Source: Verrucomicrobia bacterium IMCC26134
Lineage (GTDB): Bacteria; Verrucomicrobiota; Verrucomicrobiia; Opitutales; Opitutaceae
DNA: 64,000 nt
Reading direction: 5' to 3'
NCBI GenBank assembly: GCA_000972765.1
Contig: CP011265.1
Coordinates: 372,001 to 436,000 of the forward strand
Part shown: piece after piece, positions 19,039-27,366 of the stretch
How positions within the stretch are numbered: the stretch's first letter is position 1
Layout: each line of letters opens with the position of its first letter
The notes under the pieces: generated by a model
Told to the model about the DNA's origin: nothing
What the model saw: the letters and a program-made list of their open reading frames with translations, nothing else
Database searches by the model: none
Program-made: the position numbers and the translations under genes

Positions 19039-20943
19039 TTAGCGAGAGATCAACCGAATCCTGCGGTCCACCAATTTGGCGGTGAGGTAAATAATAAGCA
19101 CCAGCGCGATTCCCGTAGCCCAGCCCCACTCTTTGACGGTCCAAGTGTCACCAAGGGCCATTTCTACCTGTTGGTTGGAGATAACCGCCTCGCTGATTTG
19201 GCTGGGGGTATGAATCTCAAGTGGAGAAGATCCATCGGCCAAGCGGACGATATCGCCTCCGATTTGTTTCCATTTGTCCGACTGGGTAATTTGATTGGTG
19301 CGGGTCTCCAGCAGCTCTGGCGTAAAAGCCGTCATCACCAAAGTCCAACGGTTGGGACTTTTAACCTGATTGACTGCGCTTAAGTAACCATATTCCTGAT
19401 AGGGAGTTGTGCTGGTGGGTGAAGCTTGTGTGGGTTCGGCTTTCGCGGCCACGATGGGGCGCCACTTCGGCATCTGCCGATCGATCCACCATTTTAGATT
19501 CTTGGGGGCATATAATTCCCGAGCATTCTTGGCTTTATCCAGCTCAGGGACGAGGCTTCGCATGGGAATTCTCTCCTGCAACTCTTCCGGTAGGGTAGCG
19601 AAGGGGCCAAAGGCAATGATATGTCGATCATTCACGGGAGCGCCGTAACTATAATCCGCAGCGTAAAGGACTGTTTGGGAGGACTGGGCGAGCTTGGCCA
19701 AGAGTGTCAGGGCGCTTTGGTTTGTTTGCCTATTGTTATCATACAAGGTGACTGCAATCTCACCGCCATCGGGACGTCCAATCAGGGGATAGAGCGTCCG
19801 AGAGGTTAAACCCAGGTCCACCGCAGGGGCCGGGGCTTGAAAAATGGGCATTTCGAGGGTCGAAGTGCCGTAGATTAATACTTCCTCCGCTGTGGCCGAG
19901 GGGGTGCTGCGATCCAAGGTAATTTCAAGAGGATTGGCTCCCGCCACAAAAGTAGCGAGCGGCAGGCTGACTCGGACTTCCTCGAAGCCCGCCCCTTGTC
20001 GGCGATCTGTTGCAGTCAGGGTGGTGCCATTGATTACAACCTTTAACTTGTCCTTCCCACGAAGGGGGCCCCCCTTGGCCTGAAAACGTATCACCAGGCT
20101 ACCTGAACCGGTGTCCTTGAGGCCGATGTAAGGAGGGTAGAACAAGGTCAGCCCTACCCCGCCATCCGACAGAGCGCGCAAAGGCATGCCACGTTTGACC
20201 AACTCACCGAAGCTATATTTCTTTCCGCTTTCAAGGGGCGGTTGGCGCGAAAACTCAGGGAGTTCCGGCATGATCACTTCTTTGATGAACGTGGTCCCGA
20301 TGCGAGGTAAGGCAGTGCGAACTAAAGCCAGACTCATCACCGCAGCGGTCAGATCCTCGGGAGTTTTACCGGCTACAATCAACATGAACCCTTCGTTGCT
20401 TCCGGGCGAACGACGGATGGCCAGCATGCAAGGGCTGGACTTATTGGCATCTAGCTCTGGGACAAAAGTTTGCAGTTCATCGTAGGTGCCTAGCACGATA
20501 TTTGCGTAGACTGGTGCCGGATCGGCCCCATAGGTCACCCGCAGGACTCCTTTGGTCGTGCGCAAAGCGATCGCCTGAGCCAAGATCGAAGCTTGCGCGA
20601 ATTCCAGGTCGCTCAGGGCATCGTCTTTACCAAAACTTAGATGGAGATCCAATCTATCACCCGCAGACGCCAGTAATTCATCGAGGTCAGCGAGTTCCAA
20701 TTCACGACCCTGAATACCATTTTGAGCCGAAACCGAGGTGTTCGGATTCGTGTCAGTCGTCTCCATGGCAGGCGTGGCCAACCCCTCGGTATCGCTACGT
20801 TTCTCAACTTTGGACGAGCGCATCTTCGATGAGAGGTCGGCGGCGGTGGCCGTTGCCACACAGCCATAGCAAGCCGCTGTGGTCAGCGCCAGTCGGAGAA
20901 AGCGAGAGCGGAACGAAAGGCGGTAAATACTGGGAAGGTGCAT
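19039..20943 (-). CDS. bcsB: Cellulose synthase regulatory subunit BcsB
   Basis: 634 residues. A signal peptide (ending TATAADLSS) precedes two carbohydrate-binding/flavodoxin-like repeats. The first includes YLGLKD-like YIGLKDTGSGSLVIRFQAKGGPLRGKDKLKVVIN and the second DGGEIAVTLYDNNRQTNQSALTLLA. A single C-terminal membrane anchor (WGWATGIALVLIIYLTAKLVD) is followed by basic residues. This is the BcsB layout: a periplasmic donut subunit that pairs with BcsA through its C-terminal helix and guides the nascent glucan. It lies 54 bases after bcsA. At 634 residues it is somewhat shorter than E. coli BcsB (779). Confidence 0.9.
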   Translation of the reverse strand: MHLPSIYRLSFRSRFLRLALTTAACYGCVATATAADLSSKMRSSKVEKRSDTEGLATPAMETTDTNPNTSVSAQNGIQGRELELADLDELLASAGDRLDLHLSFGKDDALSDLEFAQASILAQAIALRTTKGVLRVTYGADPAPVYANIVLGTYDELQTFVPELDANKSSPCMLAIRRSPGSNEGFMLIVAGKTPEDLTAAVMSLALVRTALPRIGTTFIKEVIMPELPEFSRQPPLESGKKYSFGELVKRGMPLRALSDGGVGLTLFYPPYIGLKDTGSGSLVIRFQAKGGPLRGKDKLKVVINGTTLTATDRRQGAGFEEVRVSLPLATFVAGANPLEITLDRSTPSATAEEVLIYGTSTLEMPIFQAPAPAVDLGLTSRTLYPLIGRPDGGEIAVTLYDNNRQTNQSALTLLAKLAQSSQTVLYAADYSYGAPVNDRHIIAFGPFATLPEELQERIPMRSLVPELDKAKNARELYAPKNLKWWIDRQMPKWRPIVAAKAEPTQASPTSTTPYQEYGYLSAVNQVKSPNRWTLVMTAFTPELLETRTNQITQSDKWKQIGGDIVRLADGSSPLEIHTPSQISEAVISNQQVEMALGDTWTVKEWGWATGIALVLIIYLTAKLVDRRIRLISR

Positions 20944-20997
20944 ACGAAGACTCCTAATTGAAAATATGATTATGAGCGGGGAGATAGACTACCTGCA

Positions 20998-23175
20998 TTA
21001 ACGAAACATGTGGGAAATGTGAGCCGCGGTATTCTTGAGGCCGAGGCCGACAAGATTAGTAAAGCTACCCAAGACGCCCATCTTACTGCCGCCGCGATCC
21101 TGAAAGCTCGCCCAGCGGACGCTGCTGCCGCCGGCCATACGCACCTTGATCCGGCGCTCCTCGCTTGTTTTGTGGCTGAATTCAGCGCCCACCTGGAGTT
21201 CGCCATGCCCCTCGCCCGTAGTTGCACTGCGCAGGAGAATATTCAAGGTAACCTCTGGCTGGTTTTTGATGGCCTTGAATCTCACTTGCGCGCGGTCAGT
21301 CCTGAGGATCTCAGACTGGTCAACGCCCCTGACCACCAAAGCGCAACCGCCCATTGATATGTCAACGCACCGGCAAGGATAAACGACGTCGCCAATCACA
21401 AGTTCGGCAGGTATCTGTGCAGGCATCCGAGGCGTAGCCCGGCGCTGCTTGCGCTCCATCAGAGCGCCCAAGGCACAGAGCAGAATCAATAAGTTAAAGA
21501 CCGACCAAAACATGGTTATACCCACGGGGTAACGGTCGGATGATAAGTCGCTGTGCCATAGCTTGTAGACACCGGCACCGATACAGAAAACGTTTATCAC
21601 CGTAAGAATATAAAAAGGCAAAACGAGAGGCGAGATGAAGTCCTTATCCAGCGTCTCACCCTTCGGCGTCACTTTGAAAGTAGGCGCGCGGGGCTTGAGC
21701 CAGACTGAAACGACCGCGGGGAGAATGTAAACCGACTGGAGCAATTCATAAAGCTCGGAGACGAAAGACCAACGCACCCGGCCATAAAGATAATTGGCCG
21801 TCGTAAGCACCGCTATGAGATAAGAGACTCCGTAGAGAAGGAAGTCCGGACCGTTGGCATTATATATCTTCAGCCCGAAAACCAGAAAGGCGACCGGAGC
21901 GAGCATGTAAACCAAACGGGCAAAGGGGAAGAACCAGAAAATACAGCTATTCAAGTAGCATAGCCGTTGGGGGAGCGACAGGCCCCGAAGTAAAAGGGGG
22001 TTTTTAAGCAAAAGAATCTGCATCATGCCTTGTGCCCAGCGGGAGCGCTGAACCACAAAAGTGCCGACTGTCTCGGGCGATAAGCCCGAAAGCATGGGAG
22101 TGGAAATGTAGGCGCTGTGAAACCCCTTCGAGTGGAGGGTCAACGCGGTTTCGGCATCTTCCGTGATTGTCTCACCGGCCAGACCGCCTGTGACTTCAAG
22201 GCAGCTTCTCCGCATAACCGCTCCCGAGCCACAGAAGTAGGCGGAACCCCAGAAATCGAGTCCCTTTTGAATCACACGATAGAACATTTCGCCTTCACTT
22301 GGCATCCGGCCAAAAGTATCCAAATTGCGTTCCACCGGATCAGGATTGATCATGAAATGCGGTGTTTGAACCAGGAACAGTTTGGGATCTTGGTTAAACA
22401 ACCCAACGGTTTTTTCCAAGAAATCGTTCGTAGGCACATGGTCCGCGTCGAAAATCACGACCAATTCGCCCTCGCTCTGATGAAAGGCAGAGTTGAGATT
22501 TCCGGCCTTGGCTCCTTCATTCCGCGCCCGGGTCATGTAGGTGATGCCAAGGTCCTGACACAGTTTTTGTAAGGTTAAACGGCGCTCCTTTGCGGCATTG
22601 GCGGACTCCTCGTTATCGCTTTCGCATTTTTGATCTGTTCCCCCGTCGTCACAGAGGTAAACCCGAAGTTTTTGCGCGGGATAACGCATTTCCAAAACAC
22701 CCATCAAGGTGGCCTCGAGGAGTTCGGGGCTTTCATTATAACTGGGGACCAAAATATCGACCGTGGGCAAGTTCTTCTCGGCAGGAAGGGGCACGGGCTT
22801 GCGCTCGTAATTAGACAAATTCACAAAGTTACCGAGCAAGCAAATCGACACGGCGTAGACTTCGGCTGCGTATAAGGTAAGTGCGAAAATGAAACTCGGC
22901 CAATCCGTGAACGCCAGGGTGTAAAGCGTGCGCCAAGTGAAGTAGCGCAGCACCATAAAGGTCGACAGCGTGATAAACGTCACCCGCATAATGCGGCTAT
23001 CCGGACTCTTGCTGGTGAGGAACATCACAAGCAGTAGACCGCCGGTGATGTAGAGGTTAAGGTAATGATCTAACCGTGCGGTGGCTAGATAACTGACCGC
23101 AGTTGCGAGGATCAGCCATAGCAAAAAACCGAGGCTTGAGCCTCCTTCTCGACTATTAGTTTGTTCGTTTTTCAT
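20998..23175 (-). CDS. bcsA: Cellulose synthase catalytic subunit BcsA with PilZ domain
   Basis: 725 residues. Membrane helices lie at about 17-55 and 65-118. The cytosolic GT2 domain has VPSYNES (144-150), DDG (176-178), DxD D243/D245 in IFDADHVP, TED 338-340 and QRSRW 376-380. More membrane helices follow, then a PilZ domain with RxxxR (R579-R583) and DxSxxG (DISMGG, 605-610), both intact. It polymerises UDP-glucose into beta-1,4-glucan while moving it across the inner membrane. By analogy with known BcsA, c-di-GMP binding to PilZ opens the gate. It is the first gene of the operon and is preceded by about 700 bases of AT-rich DNA. Confidence 0.96.
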   Translation of the reverse strand: MKNEQTNSREGGSSLGFLLWLILATAVSYLATARLDHYLNLYITGGLLLVMFLTSKSPDSRIMRVTFITLSTFMVLRYFTWRTLYTLAFTDWPSFIFALTLYAAEVYAVSICLLGNFVNLSNYERKPVPLPAEKNLPTVDILVPSYNESPELLEATLMGVLEMRYPAQKLRVYLCDDGGTDQKCESDNEESANAAKERRLTLQKLCQDLGITYMTRARNEGAKAGNLNSAFHQSEGELVVIFDADHVPTNDFLEKTVGLFNQDPKLFLVQTPHFMINPDPVERNLDTFGRMPSEGEMFYRVIQKGLDFWGSAYFCGSGAVMRRSCLEVTGGLAGETITEDAETALTLHSKGFHSAYISTPMLSGLSPETVGTFVVQRSRWAQGMMQILLLKNPLLLRGLSLPQRLCYLNSCIFWFFPFARLVYMLAPVAFLVFGLKIYNANGPDFLLYGVSYLIAVLTTANYLYGRVRWSFVSELYELLQSVYILPAVVSVWLKPRAPTFKVTPKGETLDKDFISPLVLPFYILTVINVFCIGAGVYKLWHSDLSSDRYPVGITMFWSVFNLLILLCALGALMERKQRRATPRMPAQIPAELVIGDVVYPCRCVDISMGGCALVVRGVDQSEILRTDRAQVRFKAIKNQPEVTLNILLRSATTGEGHGELQVGAEFSHKTSEERRIKVRMAGGSSVRWASFQDRGGSKMGVLGSFTNLVGLGLKNTAAHISHMFR

Positions 23176-23884
23176 TTTTTGCTGCGATATAAATTATGGA
23201 ATCAACCACGGCTAGCATGGTGTGGGCCAAATAAAGCTGCGGCACACACAACCGGGTGGAGTCGCATCCTTACAAGGGCTCAATTTGGCATCAGAGCAGA
23301 GATGTCGCCCCATAACCTCAAGGTTAAAAGTGTGTGGAAATCTAAAAAAAACCATAATTTACCTTCATTTAACCTTATCGTAGAATTAGTTAAATAAATG
23401 TGAAATGCCTTCATGCCGTCGTAAAAGCAAGGAAACCGTCTGAAAAAATAGATATTTCAACTTGTTTTAAAAATCATTGATTAACATTATTTTACAAAAC
23501 CTAATCACCGCAAAGGCACGCTCGATTGTCCATTTCCTCTTTTTTCATTTTTAACGCAATCAATGTTAGCGCTGTGATTGTTATAAAAATTTAAAGTTAA
23601 TTTTCATAAAAAATACGAAATGACGAATTTTATTTACTTAAGTAAATGGACAAAAATACTATACGTGTCTAATTGACGCAATCATTCTAGGGTAATGAAG
23701 ATGCATGCCACTTTCGCTGGTAGCGTTCAAGTAAACGCAATCTGAGAACCAAGCCATCACCCATCGCGACTTTGGATTGGGGCTTTTGGGTGAAGGGGGG
23801 CATAAACAGCTGCTCCACCAAACCGTTTGACCCACGGCAAGTGAACTGTCCCTTTAGGCGATCCCCACCCCGGACCTCGCCTGC
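23176..23884. other. AT-rich intergenic region between bcsA and the subtilase gene
   Basis: 709 bases with no supported gene. Roughly 23,330-23,690 is strikingly AT-rich (runs such as AACTTGTTTTAAAAATCATT) against GC-rich surroundings. It separates two divergent transcripts, so it probably carries the promoter of the cellulose operon and sites for regulators. No clear riboswitch or hairpin is visible. The last 200 bases show an open minus-strand frame with no recognisable family. Confidence 0.55.
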
Positions 23885-25660
23885 ATGAATTCCCCCCCCT
23901 TTTCTCATCTGGCTGTCATCGTAGCCGCTTTGGCTCAAGGGGTATATGCGGCAGAAACCTATCTGTTGGTCGGACCGCAATCGGCTCCGCAGTTCATCAA
24001 CAGCGTCGTGGGCACGGACACGCTCTGGGACTCCGGTTATTATGGCGAGGGTGTGGTCATTGCCAACGTCGAGGGGGGCCATGTGTGGTCGGGGCATGAG
24101 GTCTTCGACCGCAGCGTGTTGGACTTGCCCACCAATCCCGTGCGGTTCGTGAACGCGCCGGTGACGGTGGATGCGCCCGAACTGGGCGAGGTGGATTTTC
24201 ATGCGACGATGGTGGGGCATGTGCTGGTGGGGGCCGGACTCATCGTGAACCCCGACTCCAGCGTGCGCCTTAGCTCTCTCGGTGCGGGCATGGCTCCGCT
24301 GGCCACCCTGTGGTCGGGGGCGATTGCCACGCATTTCGACAAAACGGTGGCGGGAGCGGGCTCGTTCGACAGCAGCGCCGAATCATTTCGTGTGCCTTAC
24401 GTGGAGTTTTTCGCCGGGGGCAGCCAGGGTCGGGCGGACGTTATCAATAGCAGCTGGGGTTACGCAGACGGCAGCGCGAGCGTGACGGAGACGCGCATCA
24501 TCTCCGGACTGGCGGCGGCCAACCCGTCGGTGACGGCGGTGTTCAGTGCGGGCAACTCCGGTCCGGGCGCGGACAAAGTCGGCGGGCCCGGATCCTCGTT
24601 CAACGTGATCGCGGTCGGCTCGGTGGGCGGCGCGCAACAGCTCACACCCTCCTCGTTTTCATCGGGCGGCTGGTCATCGTTTTACGATCCGGTGAACGAT
24701 GTCGTGATACCCGGCGCGCGGGCGGCGGTGCATGTTTCTGCTCCAGGGGAAAATTTCGCGCTCGCGGCGTATTTGCAGCCCACGGGCGGATTGGAGCCGC
24801 TGCTGAACGAAGCGGGTGTCAACAATCCGGAAAATAATCTGTATTTCGTGTTTTCTCAGAGCGGCACCAGCTTTGCCTCGCCCATCGTGGCGGGCGGCGT
24901 GGGTCTGCTCAAAAACCTCGTGCGGTCCGGTCCCTACGGGCTTTCCCAGACTGAAGCGATGGACACGCGGGTGATGCGCTCGGTTGTAATGGCTTCTTCG
25001 ATACGCACCGAGGGCTGGAACAACGATCAGATCGCCGGGCCGGGTAGCGCACTGATCACGACGCAAGCACTGGACCTTTTCGCGGGCGCGGGCCGCTTCG
25101 ACGTTGGACGCGCGGCGGTGGTGCTGGTCGGCGGCACGGCCGATGTGCCCGGTCTGGTCGGCGGCACGGGGCTGGCTCCGACCGGTTGGGATTATGGAGC
25201 GGTGCAAGTCGGACAGGTAAACGACTACGTGCTCGATCTGGCTGGAGTAAGCGGGGTGCACGAGTTGACCGTGTCGTTGAACTGGCTCGTGGACGATCAT
25301 GTGGACGCCGCGACAGGTGCGGTCTCGTTTGGCAGCTTCGCTAACCTTGATCTGGAGCTCTGGTCGGTGAGCATCTCGGGCTCCTTTATCGAGATGCTCG
25401 GCGCCTCGCGCACGTCCTATAACAACACCGAGTTTATTCGTCTGGCCTTTACGCCCGACGGGCAGTTCGGGTTGCGGGTGCGGTTCGATGGTCTGGTCTA
25501 TGACTTCGACGGCGTGCAGGGCGGCAACGTGGGCTACGGACTGGCGTGGGCGGCGGAGGCGATTCCAGAGCCTGCGACCGTGGGGCTCTGGGCGGGCGCG
25601 TCGGGCGGGCTGGTGGTATTTCTTGGGCGCCGCCGTCGTTTGATGAAGCCGGCAGTCTAG
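23885..25660 (+). CDS. Secreted subtilisin-like (S8) protease with PEP-CTERM signal
   Basis: 591 residues. Signal peptide ends near GVYAAE. The S8 fold is recognisable: the first catalytic block reads VVIANVEGG (E63 where subtilisins have Asp), the His block is DFHATMVGHVLVG (H106), INSSWGY carries the oxyanion-region Asn and the Ser block is QSGTSFASPIVAGG (S329). A beta-rich region of about 180 residues follows. The C-terminus is a PEP-CTERM signal: IPEPATVGLWA, then a hydrophobic helix and RRRR. Such proteins are exported, sorted by an exosortase and linked to the cell surface or exopolysaccharide. The Asp-to-Glu change may lower or alter activity. It is monocistronic and divergent from bcsA; the exosortase is not in this window. 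Confidence 0.88.
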   Translation: MNSPPFSHLAVIVAALAQGVYAAETYLLVGPQSAPQFINSVVGTDTLWDSGYYGEGVVIANVEGGHVWSGHEVFDRSVLDLPTNPVRFVNAPVTVDAPELGEVDFHATMVGHVLVGAGLIVNPDSSVRLSSLGAGMAPLATLWSGAIATHFDKTVAGAGSFDSSAESFRVPYVEFFAGGSQGRADVINSSWGYADGSASVTETRIISGLAAANPSVTAVFSAGNSGPGADKVGGPGSSFNVIAVGSVGGAQQLTPSSFSSGGWSSFYDPVNDVVIPGARAAVHVSAPGENFALAAYLQPTGGLEPLLNEAGVNNPENNLYFVFSQSGTSFASPIVAGGVGLLKNLVRSGPYGLSQTEAMDTRVMRSVVMASSIRTEGWNNDQIAGPGSALITTQALDLFAGAGRFDVGRAAVVLVGGTADVPGLVGGTGLAPTGWDYGAVQVGQVNDYVLDLAGVSGVHELTVSLNWLVDDHVDAATGAVSFGSFANLDLELWSVSISGSFIEMLGASRTSYNNTEFIRLAFTPDGQFGLRVRFDGLVYDFDGVQGGNVGYGLAWAAEAIPEPATVGLWAGASGGLVVFLGRRRRLMKPAV

Positions 25661-25663
25661 GAC

Positions 25664-25837
25664 TTAGGCGGGAAGAAAAACGCATCCGAACCGGTCACGT
25701 TTTTCGGCGTCTTCCCGGCTTCGGAATACAGGTAATACGGCGCGCTGGGAGGAGGCGGACGTTGCAGACCGGAGCGATGGCATGGTCAACGCGGCGAGCG
25801 AGACGAGCAGGGCGAGACTGCGGGTGGTGGTTTTCAT
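25664..25837 (-). pseudogene. Small ORF with signal-peptide-like start, possible gene remnant
   Basis: 57 codons beginning MKTTTRSLALLVSLAALTMP, a convincing export signal. After about 25 residues the reading turns into low-quality sequence. In the +1 frame the same DNA reads SAPYYLYSEAGKTPKN followed by VTGSDAFFFPPKS and stop, which looks more protein-like. A frameshifted start of a secreted protein is one explanation. It may equally be chance, since the segment lies between two convergent genes. Confidence 0.3.
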
Positions 25838-25908
25838 GGGTGGTGGTGTTCAATAGACTAATTAGAACGACCCCATGTGCTGCAGACCAAGTCGGGAGGC
25901 GCTTCTGC

Positions 25909-27363
25909 TTACTTGATGGACTTGGACTTTTTTTCGCCCTTCGCCTTCCGCCCGCCGCCACCGCGAGGTTCCGTAGCGTTGGGGTCGTAGGCGGGGTTCG
26001 GTTGATCGGCTAAAAAGGCACCGGTATCCTGCTGCCACTTGAGCAGCTGGGTTTTTAACTCTTCGAGTTTGGCCGGTTCCTCTTTGGCGCGGTCGAGGGT
26101 CTCACCCGGATCGGCTTTAATGTTATAGAGTTCGTAGGTCGGACCGGCGAATTTCTCGATGAGTTTATAGTCGCCTGCGCGGACCAGACTCATCGGCTCG
26201 CCTTTGCCTATGTAACACGGAAAATGCCAAAAAACCGCAGGTCGGTTGAGTGGCTTGCCGCTACGCAGCTGGCTCATCAAGCTAACACCGTCAGTCGGTT
26301 GGTTGCTCGGCAGCGCCAGCCCCGCGGCATCGAGAATCGTAGGCATGAAATCCATGCTCAGCACCGGTTCATCGCAGGTTTTACCGGCGGGAATGACTCC
26401 GGGCCAGCGCACCGCGCCCGGGACGCGCAGGCCGCCTTCGTAGAGCAGCCCTTTGCTGCCTCGGAGCGGGTTGACGACATACGGCAACCCGCCGTTGTCG
26501 GATGTGAAGATGACGAGGGTGTTCGTATCGAGGCCGAAGCGTTGTAGCGCCGACATGATGCGACCGACACTTTGGTCGGCGGCCTCACAGGTGGCGGCAT
26601 ACTCCGGCGTGATGCCCTGATCTGTCCCCGTCGCGGTTTTGTGCTGATATTTGGCGAGTAGTTCCGGCTTCGGATCGAAGGGCTCGTGCACCGAGTGATC
26701 CGCATAATAAAGGAAGAATGGCTTCTCCTGGTTTTTCTCGATCCAGGCGACCGCATCCTCGGCCAGCGCATCCGAGAGATAACGTCCTTGGTCGTTGCGG
26801 TAGGCGTCCTTTTTAAAATCAAAGTCATCGGGACGATGATACACGTCAAATCCTTGGCCCGTGGGACTGCCTGGCATACCGCTGCGACCGCGACCTAGAT
26901 TCCACATCCCGATTAACGCGGTGGTATAACCCTCGTGCTTGAGCGCCTCGGCGAGTGTAACCGTGCGGTCGGGCAGCTCGTCGTTACCCTTGGTGCTGAG
27001 CACCTTCATGTGTGGCTGACCGGGATCATAACGCGGATCGACCACGGTATAGACCACGTGACGCGGCGGGTATTGACCGGTAAGCAAGCAGGCACGCGTC
27101 GGCGCGCAGTTGGGTGCGCTGGCATAGCACTGGGTAAACACCGCGCCCTGGCGGGCTAGAAGGTCGATGGCAGGTGTCTCGATGTAGTGGTTTCCGGCAA
27201 AGCCCGGATCGCGCCAGCCCATGTCGTCGATCAATATAAGCACGACGTTGGGCTTACGCGGACCGGATTGCACCGGCGACGCCCCGGTCGTGGGGATCGA
27301 AACCGTGCCGAGAAGCCCGGCACAAAGAACCCAAAAGGCCGTCGGTGAGAGATGCGCGCGCAT
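25909..27363 (-). CDS. Secreted sulfatase (alkaline-phosphatase superfamily, formylglycine type)
   Basis: 484 residues with N-terminal signal (WVLCAGLLGTVSIPTTGA). Metal-binding D46/D47 lie in LIDDMGW. The formylglycine motif is C86-A-P-T-R90 within NCAPTRACLLTGQYP. A second metal site is TSDNGG, and GSKGLLYEGGLRVP follows. The usual GKWHLG motif reads IGMWNLG here (M153 for Lys, N155 for His). These two residues normally contact the sulfate, so activity or substrate may be altered. The C-terminal tail is Gly/Lys-rich (GGGGRKAKGEKKSKSIK). It hydrolyses sulfate esters, probably of polysaccharides, after maturation by an FGE enzyme not seen here. It starts 3 bases after the metallophosphoesterase gene and is the last gene of that operon. 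Confidence 0.88.
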   Translation of the reverse strand: MRAHLSPTAFWVLCAGLLGTVSIPTTGASPVQSGPRKPNVVLILIDDMGWRDPGFAGNHYIETPAIDLLARQGAVFTQCYASAPNCAPTRACLLTGQYPPRHVVYTVVDPRYDPGQPHMKVLSTKGNDELPDRTVTLAEALKHEGYTTALIGMWNLGRGRSGMPGSPTGQGFDVYHRPDDFDFKKDAYRNDQGRYLSDALAEDAVAWIEKNQEKPFFLYYADHSVHEPFDPKPELLAKYQHKTATGTDQGITPEYAATCEAADQSVGRIMSALQRFGLDTNTLVIFTSDNGGLPYVVNPLRGSKGLLYEGGLRVPGAVRWPGVIPAGKTCDEPVLSMDFMPTILDAAGLALPSNQPTDGVSLMSQLRSGKPLNRPAVFWHFPCYIGKGEPMSLVRAGDYKLIEKFAGPTYELYNIKADPGETLDRAKEEPAKLEELKTQLLKWQQDTGAFLADQPNPAYDPNATEPRGGGGRKAKGEKKSKSIK

Positions 27364-27366
27364 GGG

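Noticed and set aside
23687-23884. End of a minus-strand ORF (…LVEQLFMPPFTQKPQSKV…) before the subtilase gene
   Set aside because: The frame is antisense to the subtilase over most of its length and I recognise no family in the remaining part.
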